Source of the DNA: Termitomyces sp. T153
Taxonomy: Eukaryota; Basidiomycota; Agaricomycetes; Agaricales; Lyophyllaceae
Assembly (NCBI GenBank): GCA_018296165.2
Contig: JACKQL020000114.1
Coordinates: forward strand, 62,001 to 126,000
Direction of reading: 5' to 3'
Length of the DNA stretch: 64,000 nt
This document shows, in pieces, positions 35,741-47,010 of this stretch. A program made the position numbers and the translations under genes. The first letter of the stretch is position 1. Each line of letters begins with the position of its first letter. Under the pieces are notes generated by a model. That model was given only the letters and a program-made list of their open reading frames with translations, was not told the origin of the DNA and ran no database searches.

Positions 35741-37658
35741 ATGGCCAGTCCATTTGAACTTGTCTCCCAGAATCTCAGAAAGCTAGGCGCGATTCCCGTT
35801 AGCGAATATCTAGCCTCATTGCGGTCTGCTCAAGTTCAAGTCGAGTGCCAAGACACCCAGCCCAACCATGATTTATCGTGGTTTCGAATGGATACAGACC
35901 AAGATCAGGAGGAAGTGAACGTTGACGAGGCAGAGGCGAAGGTCATTGACCTTGAACAGGACGAGGATGTACTGGCCATTGAACGCGCGTGCGAGGGACG
36001 ATGTCGGCTCTCAAACTGGGTATTTTATCGCCCATTAGAATCTGATGTAGCTGTTCGTGAGCTTTGCGTTTCGTATAGTCATTTACCGATCCTCACTGAG
36101 GGAATCATGCAGAATGGGGCGCAGCCCTTCGTGTAGATCTCCATGTTTCACAGTATCACGCGACAGATCAGATTTACGCGACTCAGAAGGAAGCAAAGTC
36201 CGCTTGTGCTCGGCTTGCAATATCAGAAGGCGTTCTGAAGGCGATCGGAGACTTGCAGCAGTCGTCCTCACAGAGCCCAAGTTCTACACAGGAGCCATCA
36301 GACCCTATATCGTTGCACGAGTGGTTTGACAAGCTTCCACGGCCATTGCCGCCTTTCTTCGATGACAAAGTTCTTACAGAGATACACGGTGCTGTGACTT
36401 TGGATTCTTGGGCTGGGAAGGCGCGGGGCGCGCGCTTTAAGATGTATTACTACTTCCCAACTTTTGGCCAGGAGCCTCACCGCCGTGAGAAATCTTTTTC
36501 TTTTTCCATATCCATATTTTGATCAAAGCTAGTGTTCGGATGCGTGCTTCGTATCGTTCGTCCAAGAGAATGTCGCTCCTTCTTTGTTGACCCTGTCTTT
36601 TCTAAACGTTTTGATGCTAAGACCGCGGTATGCCTCCTGGCGATATCGCGAGGCGTGGAGGATTATTATTCATCGGTCGCGAACGAGATTGCCAACATTA
36701 TTACACCAGAATTGCGGGCATTCACAAGCGAGCAGATCCTGCCCCTTCTCAATCAAATAGCACCTGGTGACACATGTAGTTATTCTTATTCAATGGACCG
36801 AAATGGTCTGTATCTAATTTTAAGCCTAGCCATGAGCAGCCGCTAATATATGTGAACCTAGCATTTGGCTGCACTCTGACCGTTGGCATCGGGGCTGAAG
36901 AGATAGAATACTCTGCTGAACCCGAGTTCAGCAGCAAAGCCGATGCCAAGATCGCAGTTCTGCTCATTGCATCGACAAACGGACTGGTCAAATTCGTCAA
37001 CTACGGCCACACTCCGCCAGGCTTCGAGGCGCATTGGGCAGCCATTGAGCCTCGGGTGTCTAGCATGCCCATCGCCTTTAAGGACCCAACCAAACGGAAA
37101 CGTGATCGACCTCAGCCTCGACCAATACCAGTCATGAAAGAGTCGAAGAAGTTGAAGAAGCAGAGGAAGCAGGCGCAAGCCGCAGCAAAGAAAAAGAGCG
37201 AAGCTGCTGCATGTCTCATCAAGGACGCCATCTCCAGGACTTCCCAGCCCTCAAACGGTACGCTGAGCGAGAAAGCACTCAGCAAGAGACCCGCGATCTC
37301 AATGCCCTTGCACAGCAATACTTCTTTCGAATATCCAGGACACTCACAACCTGTCCAGGTACCTCATTTCCAGGGGCGGGCAGCCTGGCCCACTTCCATG
37401 TGGGATAATTTGAATACAAATCCTAACTCGATGCAATTGCAATCGTACCCGAATTATTCTTACCTCTCTCCTCAGAGAACTCAGTATGGGTATCATCCAG
37501 GATATATGGACCTTTCGTACCAGCAGTCGCAGTACGAGTACAGTGACGACTATCATCGCGGTAATCGAGCGTGGCCGTCGACCGTTCAGAGTCCAATCAA
37601 AATTCCCTCAGTTATGACCCCCACTGAAGAGACGCCAAGAATCATGGGGAGAGAATGA
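35741..37658 (+). CDS. Hypothetical nuclear-type protein with three dsRBD-like repeats
   Basis: Exons 35741-36056, 36101-36484, 36533-36766 and 36862-37658 sum to 1731 nt, 576 aa. Three segments share a beta-strand plus K-helix pattern like the second half of a double-stranded RNA-binding domain: IYATQKEAKSACARLAISEG (about 120-145), FSKRFDAKTAVCLLAISRGV (about 255-275), and EFSSKADAKIAVLLIASTNG (about 333-352). The second is preceded by a full-looking strand region (FGCVLRIVRP). Strongly basic stretches (KRKRDR, then KKLKKQRK and AAAKKK) at about 385-430 fit a nuclear signal, and the tail is Tyr/Ser/Gln-rich. An acidic patch (VDEAEAKVIDLEQDEDV) lies near the N-terminus. Function unknown; RNA binding is inferred from the repeat pattern only. 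Confidence 0.75.
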
Positions 37659-40187
37659 ATGAAGACGCAGGAGAGAGGTCTGAAGAGGACAATTAATGGC
37701 ACATATAGTTGACTGTTTCAATAACATGAAGTCGAACGTATCGCATCGTAAGTTTTGAAACTGAAGTCTCCGCTGGTTAATCGGTTGTCATTGTACGAAC
37801 ATCTGGGGCTTGTACTACATTATCGATTGTTCCACGGTCTTGTGAAACCGTGCTATACTATTTCAGAGAGATGTCTCCTAAACGATACACCCACTGCCCA
37901 CTGTATCAAAGCAATCATGAGCGGCTTCAGGCGCCAAAAATGCTAAGCCTGGTTGCCAATGTACTGTGTGACCCATCGGTTGGAATTCAGTCAGGTTGAG
38001 CAATGGTTCTCAGGAACTAACTGATCCAATCTGTTGCCCGTTTGGGAGACCTGGCTGGCCGACGATACTGATCTGGGTGTGGGGTTAGAGTTGTGGAAAG
38101 TTCAGCCAGAAAGCCAGTAAGCATTGCCGAGAGTAGAAGGGTTTAGAAATTGGGAAGGCACATTAACAGCGGATGGGACATGACTTAATGTGGAGAAGAC
38201 AGTATGAACTCCAAGGGATCAGATTGTAGTAAAAAGTTACAAGGTGTGCCGGCATGCTTGAAAAGGTGTCAAAGAGTGTCCATACTTACCATCCCTTACA
38301 TACTGCAGGTGCTGGGACATGATTGCTCAAGATGTACATCAAGTAAAGATAGCGCTTGAAGGAATCAAACCAACAAATCAATCAATCAATCAATTATTGT
38401 TGCTATGGTGTACTGGTTATTGGTGTACTGGTTATGTTGTTTGCTATGGTATACTTGTATTCTTACTATAGGTTGTTGCCACACTTCCTAATGTAGCATA
38501 TCTTCAACCTTACTGATGAATTATTTGTCTCAAGCTTTGTGCCTTCAGAATTATAATGAATACTGCATTACCATTGTACTGTAATTACAGTAAATGCTGC
38601 AATTACTTTGTCAGGATCAGATGTGCCAAGTGGACCCAGTCAAGTAGGTAGTGGTCAGCATGGGGGCATTGATTGGGCAGCACTCTGATGGCAGCCTGAC
38701 TGACATTTACAATCACAGTAGTTTTAAGTAATGAGTGGTTGAGATTCATGATGAGTATGATTTCTGCTTCATATGCCATATGCTGGGTGGCAATATCCTA
38801 GCACAAAGCCTATGAACCTAAATTTGATATGGGTTGGGCAGAAACATTGTTAGCACATGCATCAGCAAAATGGAAGGGTTGGTACATGGGTAAATAAGAG
38901 CACTTATGTGATGAAAGGGAAGATAAGTAAGAATACCCATATTTCAGACCTCAACTAATTGGTTAGGTGCTACAATAAATTTATTTTGTTGCAACTTGGC
39001 TTTCAACATTGGACCAAAATTGTAACCTCAGTGACAATATTTGATAACATTGTATTCAACACCTAATCATTAGCACCTGATTGTCACATAGCCACATTCA
39101 TGCTCAACAAGATTACAATGGCAGTTATGTTTGAGCTTATCAGGCAATATTAGAGCAATTCAGAACCAGTAGTACATACATTTCATAGCAATAAAAGTAC
39201 AACAATAACAGTACAGCAGTAAAAAGTACATGAAGAAAAGCACAACAGTAAATGTAAAGGAAAGCAATGCGCAGCAAAAAAAAATATCCATCCAGTGGCC
39301 TTTTACCAGGATCTCTTCAACCTCCTCCAGGCTGATTATGCCATGAGGGAGGTTGACTCCCTCCTTGGTCTGACCACCTGGACTGTGCAGCTGGGCTATG
39401 TACACTCCCAGCAAGCTGATCATCAATTAGGAGAAATCATCATGCTCCTCTGTTTTCACCATCTGTGTACATTCTGGTGGAACATATCTATCAAGCCAGA
39501 TATTGTACGGGGTATCCCCTTGAAACACCATGCCCTGGTCATCAACAAAGGACTGACCAAAGTCTTCCAGGTCACTATTCCAAAATTGCTGCAGCACAAG
39601 CCAATCCTCTCAAGTGAAAGCTCTCTAGACCCTGCTGGTCTATGTCATACTGCTGGCAGTTCCATGGTGATGATGAACCCAGTGTCCATTTGCTTCATTG
39701 ACTGGAGAAAGTGGGGGTAGCAGTGTGACCCCATAAATAGTGATGGGTAGTGCTGAGGATGCCTGAGTTCCTTGGAGTTTCTTTCTCTGGAGGTATACTA
39801 CTACTTCCTGAGCCAAGAATTCCATGTAAATTTTCATGAACTTTATGGGATCAGTAGGGATAATTCCCTCACCAAGCAAGTGTCAAATTACAATATGTTT
39901 GGCTACCCTTGTAACTAAATGATTCTGTGTTGAGGCCTTTGAGACCTCAATCTGACCTTCACCAGGACCCTTCACTGCATGATCTCATCAAGTTGAGCTT
40001 GAGGATCTGTCTCTAAGGTGTCAGCAACATTCTCTGGGACTGTTTCTATAAATGTGGATAATCCAGCTCCCAAAGAGCTTGTGGCAGGTCTGGAATCATG
40101 CTTGAACATTGGACTTCAACCCTTGCAGGTCTCCCCCCATGCTCCACACTTGGTTAGTCATGGCAGAAGATAAGTTCTCCCACATTC
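37659..40187. other. 3' flank, then CpG-depleted DNA
   Basis: CpG falls off at about 38.2 kb, the right edge of the second genic island. (AATC)n at 38380-38395 and a short repeat TTATTGGTGTACTGG at about 38417 are visible. ORFs near 39295-39879 are not recognised. The 5' part of the gypsy element whose end lies at 40188 should be here, but I could not identify it. Confidence 0.35.
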
Positions 40188-40883
40188 GTCAATAGTGGAC
40201 TGAACTCTACACCTAGAACTCAGAGATCAGAAACTGCAGATGAATTCACAACACAGATGAAGAAGGTCAGGGAGGAAACCCAAGCAGCATTAAAGGGAGC
40301 AGCAGAAGATATGAAAAGATTCTATGATCAACACTACCAACTGGAGGAGTATGAAGAGGGTGAGAAGGTATGGCTAAATGCAGAACATATTTTCATAGAA
40401 AGGCCAAAAAAGAAACTTGACTGGAAACACTTAGGAACATTTAAAATTGTCAAAAAACACTCCCTGCACGTGTATCAACTCAAGTTACCATGGTCATGGC
40501 ATATGCACCCTACATTCAATGTATCAAAGCTCTGCCAATATAAACCCAATGAGTTTGACCGACCCGTCCCCCACATAACCCTCAATGTTAGAGGCAAAGA
40601 CTGGGAACCCAAAAAAATCCTTGATTCTCGACTGCAAAATAATAGCCTGGAATATTTAGTACGATGGAAGGATCAGGCAACATCCAGAGAAACTTGGGAA
40701 TGTGAATCACGAATGCAAGATGAAGCACCCCGTATGATTGTTCACTTCCAACATGCTAACCCCACTGTGTCAAAGAATTTCATTTATCGAATACAACACA
40801 CTACCATTTGTACCCCTTCCCAAGCAACTGACAACTCCAATGTACTTAGCTTGCATGGAGCACTCACCTTAATGAAGGGATAA
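40188..40883 (+). pseudogene. Gypsy integrase C-terminus with chromodomain (element remnant)
   Basis: An open frame encodes the end of a chromovirus polyprotein: AALKGAAEDMKRFYDQHY, then the GPF/Y-like module (KKLDWKHLGTFKIVKKHSL, LPWSWHMHPTFNVSKLCQY), then a chromodomain with WEPKKILDSRL, EYLVRWKDQ and ETWECESRM. It ends TAA directly at the LTR that starts TGTGATGAC at 40884, preceded by a purine-rich GAAGGGATAA. Upstream integrase core, reverse transcriptase and Gag are missing or unrecognisable, so this is a 5'-deleted copy. It belongs to a different family from the nested element at 53.3 kb: the LTRs are unrelated. Confidence 0.85.
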
Positions 40884-41374
40884 TGTGATGACTGAATTCA
40901 GACTTGTTCAGAGACCAATACTGACTCCCTTTTTGCTCGACCCCTCTTCATTGTTTCTTATATGAACTCCTCTCAATCTACTGAGTTATTTATGTTTCAT
41001 TTGTTCACCCCTTATCCCTATTACTTTATCACAGGTATACAACTTCTACAAGCATATGATTATTGTCTAAAGTATATAAACCCATTGTATTCAATAGTAC
41101 AGACTAACTTTGAGATTGTTGGTTTTTGATTTGGTTGATTGATTCCTGACATTCCCTTTTTGCTTGACCCCTCTTCATTGTCTCTTACACAAACTCCTCT
41201 CAATCTACTGAGTCATTTATGTTTCATTAACCCCTTATTCCTATTACTTTATCACAGGTATACAACTTCTACAAGCATATGATTATCATCTAAAGTATAT
41301 AAACCTATTGTATTCAATAGTACAGACTAACTTTGAGATTGTTGGTTTTTGATTTGGTTGATTAATTCCTGACA
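40884..41374 (+). repeat. Gypsy 3' LTR with a partial tandem second copy
   Basis: LTR 40884-41151 runs from TGTGATGACTGAATTC to GATTCCTGACA and holds a TATA-like AAAGTATATAAACCC. It is followed directly by a second copy of its last 227 bp (41152-41374), also ending TTCCTGACA; the two are about 95% identical. The second copy abuts base 41375, where homology to the membrane-protein gene copy begins. Confidence 0.8.
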
Positions 41375-42387
41375 ATATCACTATTTGTTCCATCTGTTGC
41401 CTCCTCATAGTCAGGATAAGTATGAGTAAGAGGCAACATTGCTTCTCAGCATAGCCAGCAGTGAGTGTTGGCCATAAATTATGGTATTGACCATGCCCTA
41501 AAGTTGACTGTTAAGATTCTGAAGCTTGAGGATTCACTTGAATGAATCCTCAAGCTCCAGATTTGATCTCTCTGTCTCTGGTTTTTTGAAATGGTGCTCT
41601 TGATAAACATATAGGTGAGTGTGTTCATTCTATTATTGCATTCTACTCCTCTCTCCAAGAAAGAAATTTTGAGTAAGCATTTTCTCCTTTCACCTGGTTT
41701 TTTGAGACATCTCATGATAAAGAGGCCTCAAAATCATCAATTAGGAGTTCCTGAGACTTCAACTTTTCAAAATAGTCCTTCAGACTCCATATCCTTTCTT
41801 TTCTTCCTTCAACCTCCAAGTTGCCTGCCTTTGAAACATGATGGGAACTGCAGCAATGGACACAGCATACTTTGGAATACAATCTATCCCTGTGGTGGCT
41901 GTCTTTGCTGCTCTTTACCTTCTTTTCCTTGCAGAGTTCATCTTTCAATTGTTCAGGGAACAGAGCCATGTATATTATTCCCTTACATTCTTCTGTGCAG
42001 GTAAACTTTGATCCTTTGTTCAGAAACAAATAAAGGACTGATCATGACCTGATTTCAAGTTAGTCTGTCTGACTTCCTTCATCCTGCAAGCCATAATAGC
42101 AGGCATTAGAGGGAACAACATCAGCCTATTGATAAGAGCTAAAATCCTTTTTGCAATTGGTTTCTTCTTGCTCATCTACACTACCTATAATCTTGTACTT
42201 GACCAGTGTGCACTGTCAATTTTTGCTGAGTACTCAGTTTCTCAAGAAGCTGCTTTTGGAGCATACTTCAGCAAGTATCATTTTATGTGTTATCTGGCAT
42301 TGTCATCTCTTTTGCCTGGTACTCCTTGCAGTGATCATCATGGGCAGTGTCAGCATCTCAGATATCAATACTTTTAATGACTCAAAT
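41375..42387 (+). pseudogene. Decayed second copy of the DUF7702-like gene, 5' part
   Basis: This region aligns end to end with 62448-63471, from the 5' flank through exon 3, and stops at GACTCAAAT (42379-42387), where the KDZ transposon starts. The start ATG (41841) and the exon 1 donor and acceptor are still visible. Nearly every CpG of the intact gene is TG or CA here: in exon 1 all 12 are changed. Some non-CpG differences and a deletion in the second intron are also present. The remaining part of exon 3 continues at 58733, beyond the transposon. Confidence 0.92.
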
Positions 42388-42421
42388 CACCTAAGGCAGG
42401 ACACTTTGAGCTTCTTGATGG
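42388..42421 (+). repeat. Left terminal inverted repeat of the KDZ element
   Basis: Begins CACCTAAGGCAGGAC and continues to GCTTCTTGATGG. Aligns with the reverse complement of 58700-58732. Confidence 0.82.
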
Positions 42422-42689
42422 GAAGTTAGGTATATTTATTGTATAGAGAGAAATAGGCCTAACTCAACAACCTTTATGCTGGTTGATGGTGCTTTTTGTA
42501 AAAAAGGATCCAGATGAGATTTGAGATCTACAGAGGAGGTTCCTTTTGGACCTCCACTTTTGGTCAGACCTGAGAGCAAACCTCTTGAGCAACCTCTCAG
42601 TGTGAACATTATGATGGAACTCAATGGACCTCAATATCAATGGACTTCATTATCTTTTGATATTTGCTGTCTTCTTATGATGTTTAACA

Positions 42690-45600
42690 ATGCCACTGTC
42701 TAAGCTGCTCACTTGTGCTCAACAACCAGTCACTTCTGGATTAGGCTGCCATTTTAGCAGTCTTATTAAGCATGGTAACAAGGCCAAGACAATGACTCTT
42801 GTGGAGCTGCTAGGACAATGCAAGGAAAGTAGATGGCTCCAAGCAAAGTTATACTTTCTGCAAAAGCAACATCAGCCCAGTACAACAGATCTGTGACTAG
42901 CTTGACAATAACAGAAATTGACCTGACAACTGAAATTGACTCAACTCTCAGAAATGAACCTGCTCTATCCCTCCAAGAGGCACCCAATGCCAATTTAGTT
43001 GATGTTCCTTAAGAGACCACATGTCCTCATTGCACAGTACCCAATCAAGCAGCCAAAAATTTGTATTCAACTCAGTCTGATGCATTAACACAGCTTGTTG
43101 CTCCTCTTCTCAGATACATTACAAGCTCAATAGGAATAGTTCCATAGAGACTTCAAGCTCTGAGCTCAAAATGCACAGACATGGGGAATTGCATCAGGAA
43201 GGCCAGTCAGGTACTCTGCATGTTCCAAGATTGTAAGTCTCCTGCATTTTTTGCCATTTTGACTGACTACTACATGATAAATAGACTTTGAGAAGCTTAC
43301 AGTAGAACTGTGCACATGCAAAGACCTCCTTCAAGTCCTGGTTTGAAATGGACTTTCCCCCACTTCCCCCTTACAACCTTGCCTGGCAATCTCCATCCAT
43401 CTTTTGGATTTCTACCATGCTCTCTTTGAAAGGTCTTGCAATGCCATCAATGCTATGGCCAGTGCCCTCAATGTGTTTTATACATGTTGGGGATTTGTTC
43501 TTCTAAATAAACCAGTATGTTAGTTTTCATCACTCTAATGATGGCTCATACTGAACTGAACAGGGTTGGCTAGTTGAGGAGCCTTTTTGTAGAGGGCTGG
43601 GTTACACTGCACAGTGGTATGATAACCTCCAAATACAGTTGGAGCACCAAATAGACAGAGTCTTGCTGGATGCCAACTCCTACATTCATGACAGTAAATT
43701 CTTCTTCACCCCAGCTATCACAACTCAAAGTTCTAGTAGCAATATCCCTTGCTTACCTAAAGCCTTCAATGAAGAGGATCCCTCTCCTACTTCAAATCCT
43801 GCCCTCTTGCCTGGAAAGTGCACTCAAGTTCTCCAGCACAGATGTCCCACTTGCTTTGGAGGAAATCTTTTTGGTTGATCACTTGAGAAGGAGTGCACAT
43901 CCTCAAACTCCAATCTGTTACCATAACTAATGCTACTTGTTATAGGGGAGGGGATATTCATGTGTGTGTTGATGGTAATTTCAATCATTGCCATTTGCAA
44001 TCAGCAGGAGATTTGCCAAAGTTTTATGAACCTACATATATTCTACCCAAAGAGTTTGTTGATAACATGGGTGCCCAGATCAAAAGCCTTAGAAAAACAT
44101 GCAAACCTCATCATTAACAACCTATTGTCCCTGACATAGCTGTCAATGAGTGTGAATTGTTCCATATTGCAGGCAAAGGATCCAATGTCAAAACAAACAT
44201 GAATAGGTTTGATGACACTGGTCTGATGGCACTTGTCTGTTGCCATGACATCCCCATTTTCTTGACAAACATTGACACCCCTGGAGAACAGCAGAAATAT
44301 GCTGTCACAATGATTGAGTACCTCTTTGATCAACTCCCTTCACATGTCACTGTTTCTGTACTGTATGATGTTGGGTGTGTATTGGACTGCAGCCTACACA
44401 TGGTGAGGGACTTCAAAATTGAGCTATCATGCACTCACCTTTTTTAGTATGATTTCCTACCAGTCATACTAACTCAGCATATGCTGTTTGCAACCAGTGC
44501 AATGCATGCATATGCCCATCAGTGGGCTTGTCAGATCATATACAACCCTCAAATATGCACTGGTCTGGGCTTAACTGATGGTGAAGGTGTTGAATGCCTC
44601 TGGTTGCAGATGCAGAAGCTTATAGCAGTAACAAGATTGTCTGGGGTACATTTTCTGTTGTCACTTTCTTCCCAGATAAATCCTTAAGACTTGGCTCTAG
44701 AGGTCTTGCTGCATTTATATCATTGATTGACATGTGGCATTGATTGCCTCAGAACTACATGATGATCTTGGCTTCTGAATGTGCTGCCAACTCACAAAAG
44801 GTATTGATGCACAAGTTCAGAAAGCACATCAGCTCTTAACATCCAGTGGCATTGAAAAAGGGGTGTTGTGTCATGATTGGGTGTCACAGCAGGCTTCAGA
44901 GCTTTCTATTTGGGCACATAAGTCTCCAAACTATGTATTCATATTGTTGCTGTCATTGAATGAATATTTGCAGAGGCTCCCACTCAGTTAAAGAAAGAGC
45001 TCGACACTATTCTTACACTTCAGAGTGATCATGATGCATACAAAAAATCTGTTCAAAGCATCCACCTTACTCTTTCCAAGACAATGCCCTCCCCTGACTC
45101 ACTTTGCCTCCTTACAAGTCTTCAAGACCATCAGGAGAAATCAAAAGGCACCATTGAAGGACTGTATGCCTCTTTCAGCATCCAGGAGTCATTTCCAGAA
45201 CTGCACACTATTGGCCTAGAGTTTGTCAAACTCCTTCTCATTGCACACAACCTCAAGATCAATGTTTGCAAGTGAGCTGTTGGTAGCTTCTTTGAATGGG
45301 AGAGGCTTGACTGAGCCTCTGGGGGCTGTAATCAGACCCTAAGTGTGTAAGGTGTCCCTGTTCATTAAATATCCTGACTAGTTCCAGGCACCAAGCTTCA
45401 TCAAGCTACTCCTGCAGCTATCAAGAAACATTGATGACTGGTTTACAAAAGTACAACAACCTTTGTGCACAACTTGCAGCCCTTCATAAATCTGAGTGGG
45501 CTATACTGCTACCTGAACCTCTGCCAACTAAACTCAACCTCCTTCATGATGCACTGGAACTTATGACTGATGTCTAGATCAGCTGCTCCATGAATCAGGT

Positions 45601-46030
45601 GCCATGCTGGCTTAAAAATAAAGATGTAAGAGATGGTATCCAAGCCATGCTGAAGATTGACTGCTGCCTTGAGGAGTGGTGGCAGCTCTCCATGGAAGCA
45701 GACAATTTCTTGCAATGGTTTCACTGTGAACTTTGCACAATCAAGCTTGCTCTCAAAGACATGCATGGTATGTGAAGTCCTATTGTCTTTCATGGACCAC
45801 TTACTCACCTAGATTATCAGATGCCCATTTTCATGTGCCTCTCCTTCAGTGCCACTCTCATATCCTTAATCTCCACAATTGATGGTCAAGTACACTGCTT
45901 CCTCACAACCTTCTTAACAACCAAGCTACAAGAGCTCAAACCACTGCAAAATCTCTGTCTCCTCTATCTGGCCAATATCATTCTTCCTCCCAAGTACCTG
46001 CAGCTGGACCTTGCATAGCTGTCCAGGAAT
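42690..46030 (+). pseudogene. KDZ transposase, decayed
   Basis: Many stops, but the family landmarks come in order. There is a cysteine-containing N-terminal region (TCPHC near 43020), LLDFYHALFERSCNAINAMA at about 43405, and VDGNFNHCH (43970), where the Asp opens the catalytic domain. Then follow DDTGLMALVCCHD (44215), SVLYDVGC (44355), and HAYAHQWACQIIYNP with GLGLTDGEGVECLW (44500-44610), the conserved C-terminal signature with the last acidic residue. A helical region (AYKKSVQSIHLTLS and after) continues to about 46000. At least ten in-frame stops, mostly explicable as CpG decay, make it dead. The start is uncertain. Confidence 0.85.
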
Positions 46031-46056
46031 CAAATGAATCCCTTGATGACAAGGAT

Positions 46057-47010
46057 GTGGAAGATCTAGCTGAGTTTGAAGATTCTGCTAATCATATGAC
46101 AGATGAAGTTCTTGTAGCAGACTATTTTGAGGCTGAAAATGATCCTGAACATGAGCCCATCACACTGGTTGTGGCTTCTGGAGCTGAAGTTATGTTGATA
46201 TGGGAACTCCTGATGAGTCTCTCTTGTTTTCTTTCCATAGCTGTCTACTCATTCAAGCAGTTGCAGTTACATTTTCACCACTTACTGCTGCAGGAACTTT
46301 CTTTCCAGACATTCCAAGAGTTTGAACCTCTCTCAAAAGCACACTCATTTCCCCATCATCATGGACATTTTGTATTTGGTTCACAAGGACTTGCAATGTT
46401 GGCACTGCCAACTGCTTGGCTCAATGATGTCTGTATCAATGGAATAGCTGCTCTTTTGATGTATGAATTCTCACAAGCAACCAGAATTACATCTGAGTAC
46501 AGCCGACAATGTGCCCTGTTCAGTACATTTGACTTTCTGATGATGCACTACAATGCCAGTGATGACAAGCTTTGGCAGCAAACATGGTCAACAGAATACT
46601 GGAACAAGAGTGTTTGGATCCTGCCTATCTACTGGCCACAAAGCAAACATTGGGTGATGTGTACAATACTCCCTTTGAAAGGTGAGATTCATTTGTTTGA
46701 TAGCTTTGCAGAGCAATTGGCATGGTCAAATGAGGTTCAGGTTTGCTTTACCCTCAAATTATTGGTTGCTGCTTTCAACTGATGATTGCCCTTATAGGCT
46801 ATCATGTCCTTTGTAGCTTGACTCATCATTCTAGCTAACCAATGCAGACATTCATTGCATGTAATCACTTCTGGATGGATTGCCTGCCCCTCTATTATTC
46901 AACCACTTCAAACTAATGGCTTTGATTGTAGTGTCTGGGTGCTTGCCAACATTGCTGCAGTGCTTGTGGGTTTTTGTGTTACAGGTATCCAAGAGGAGAA
47001 AATAGGATGA
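46057..47010 (+). pseudogene. Ulp1-like (C48) cysteine protease of the KDZ element
   Basis: The frame 46057-46782 has an N-terminal acidic region, then the protease fold: LPTAWLNDVCINGIAALLMY (the WLND substrate-binding motif), WILPIYWPQSKHWVMCTI (catalytic His) and GEIHLFDSF (catalytic Asp). The catalytic Cys lies in a second frame after a break at 46783-46870: GWIACPSIIQPLQTNGFDCS followed by VWVLANIAA, stop at 47008-47010. All three catalytic residues are therefore retained across what was probably an intron or a small shift. Ulp1-type proteases cut SUMO-like conjugates; their role in transposition is not known. The position just after the transposase is typical of KDZ elements. Confidence 0.82.
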
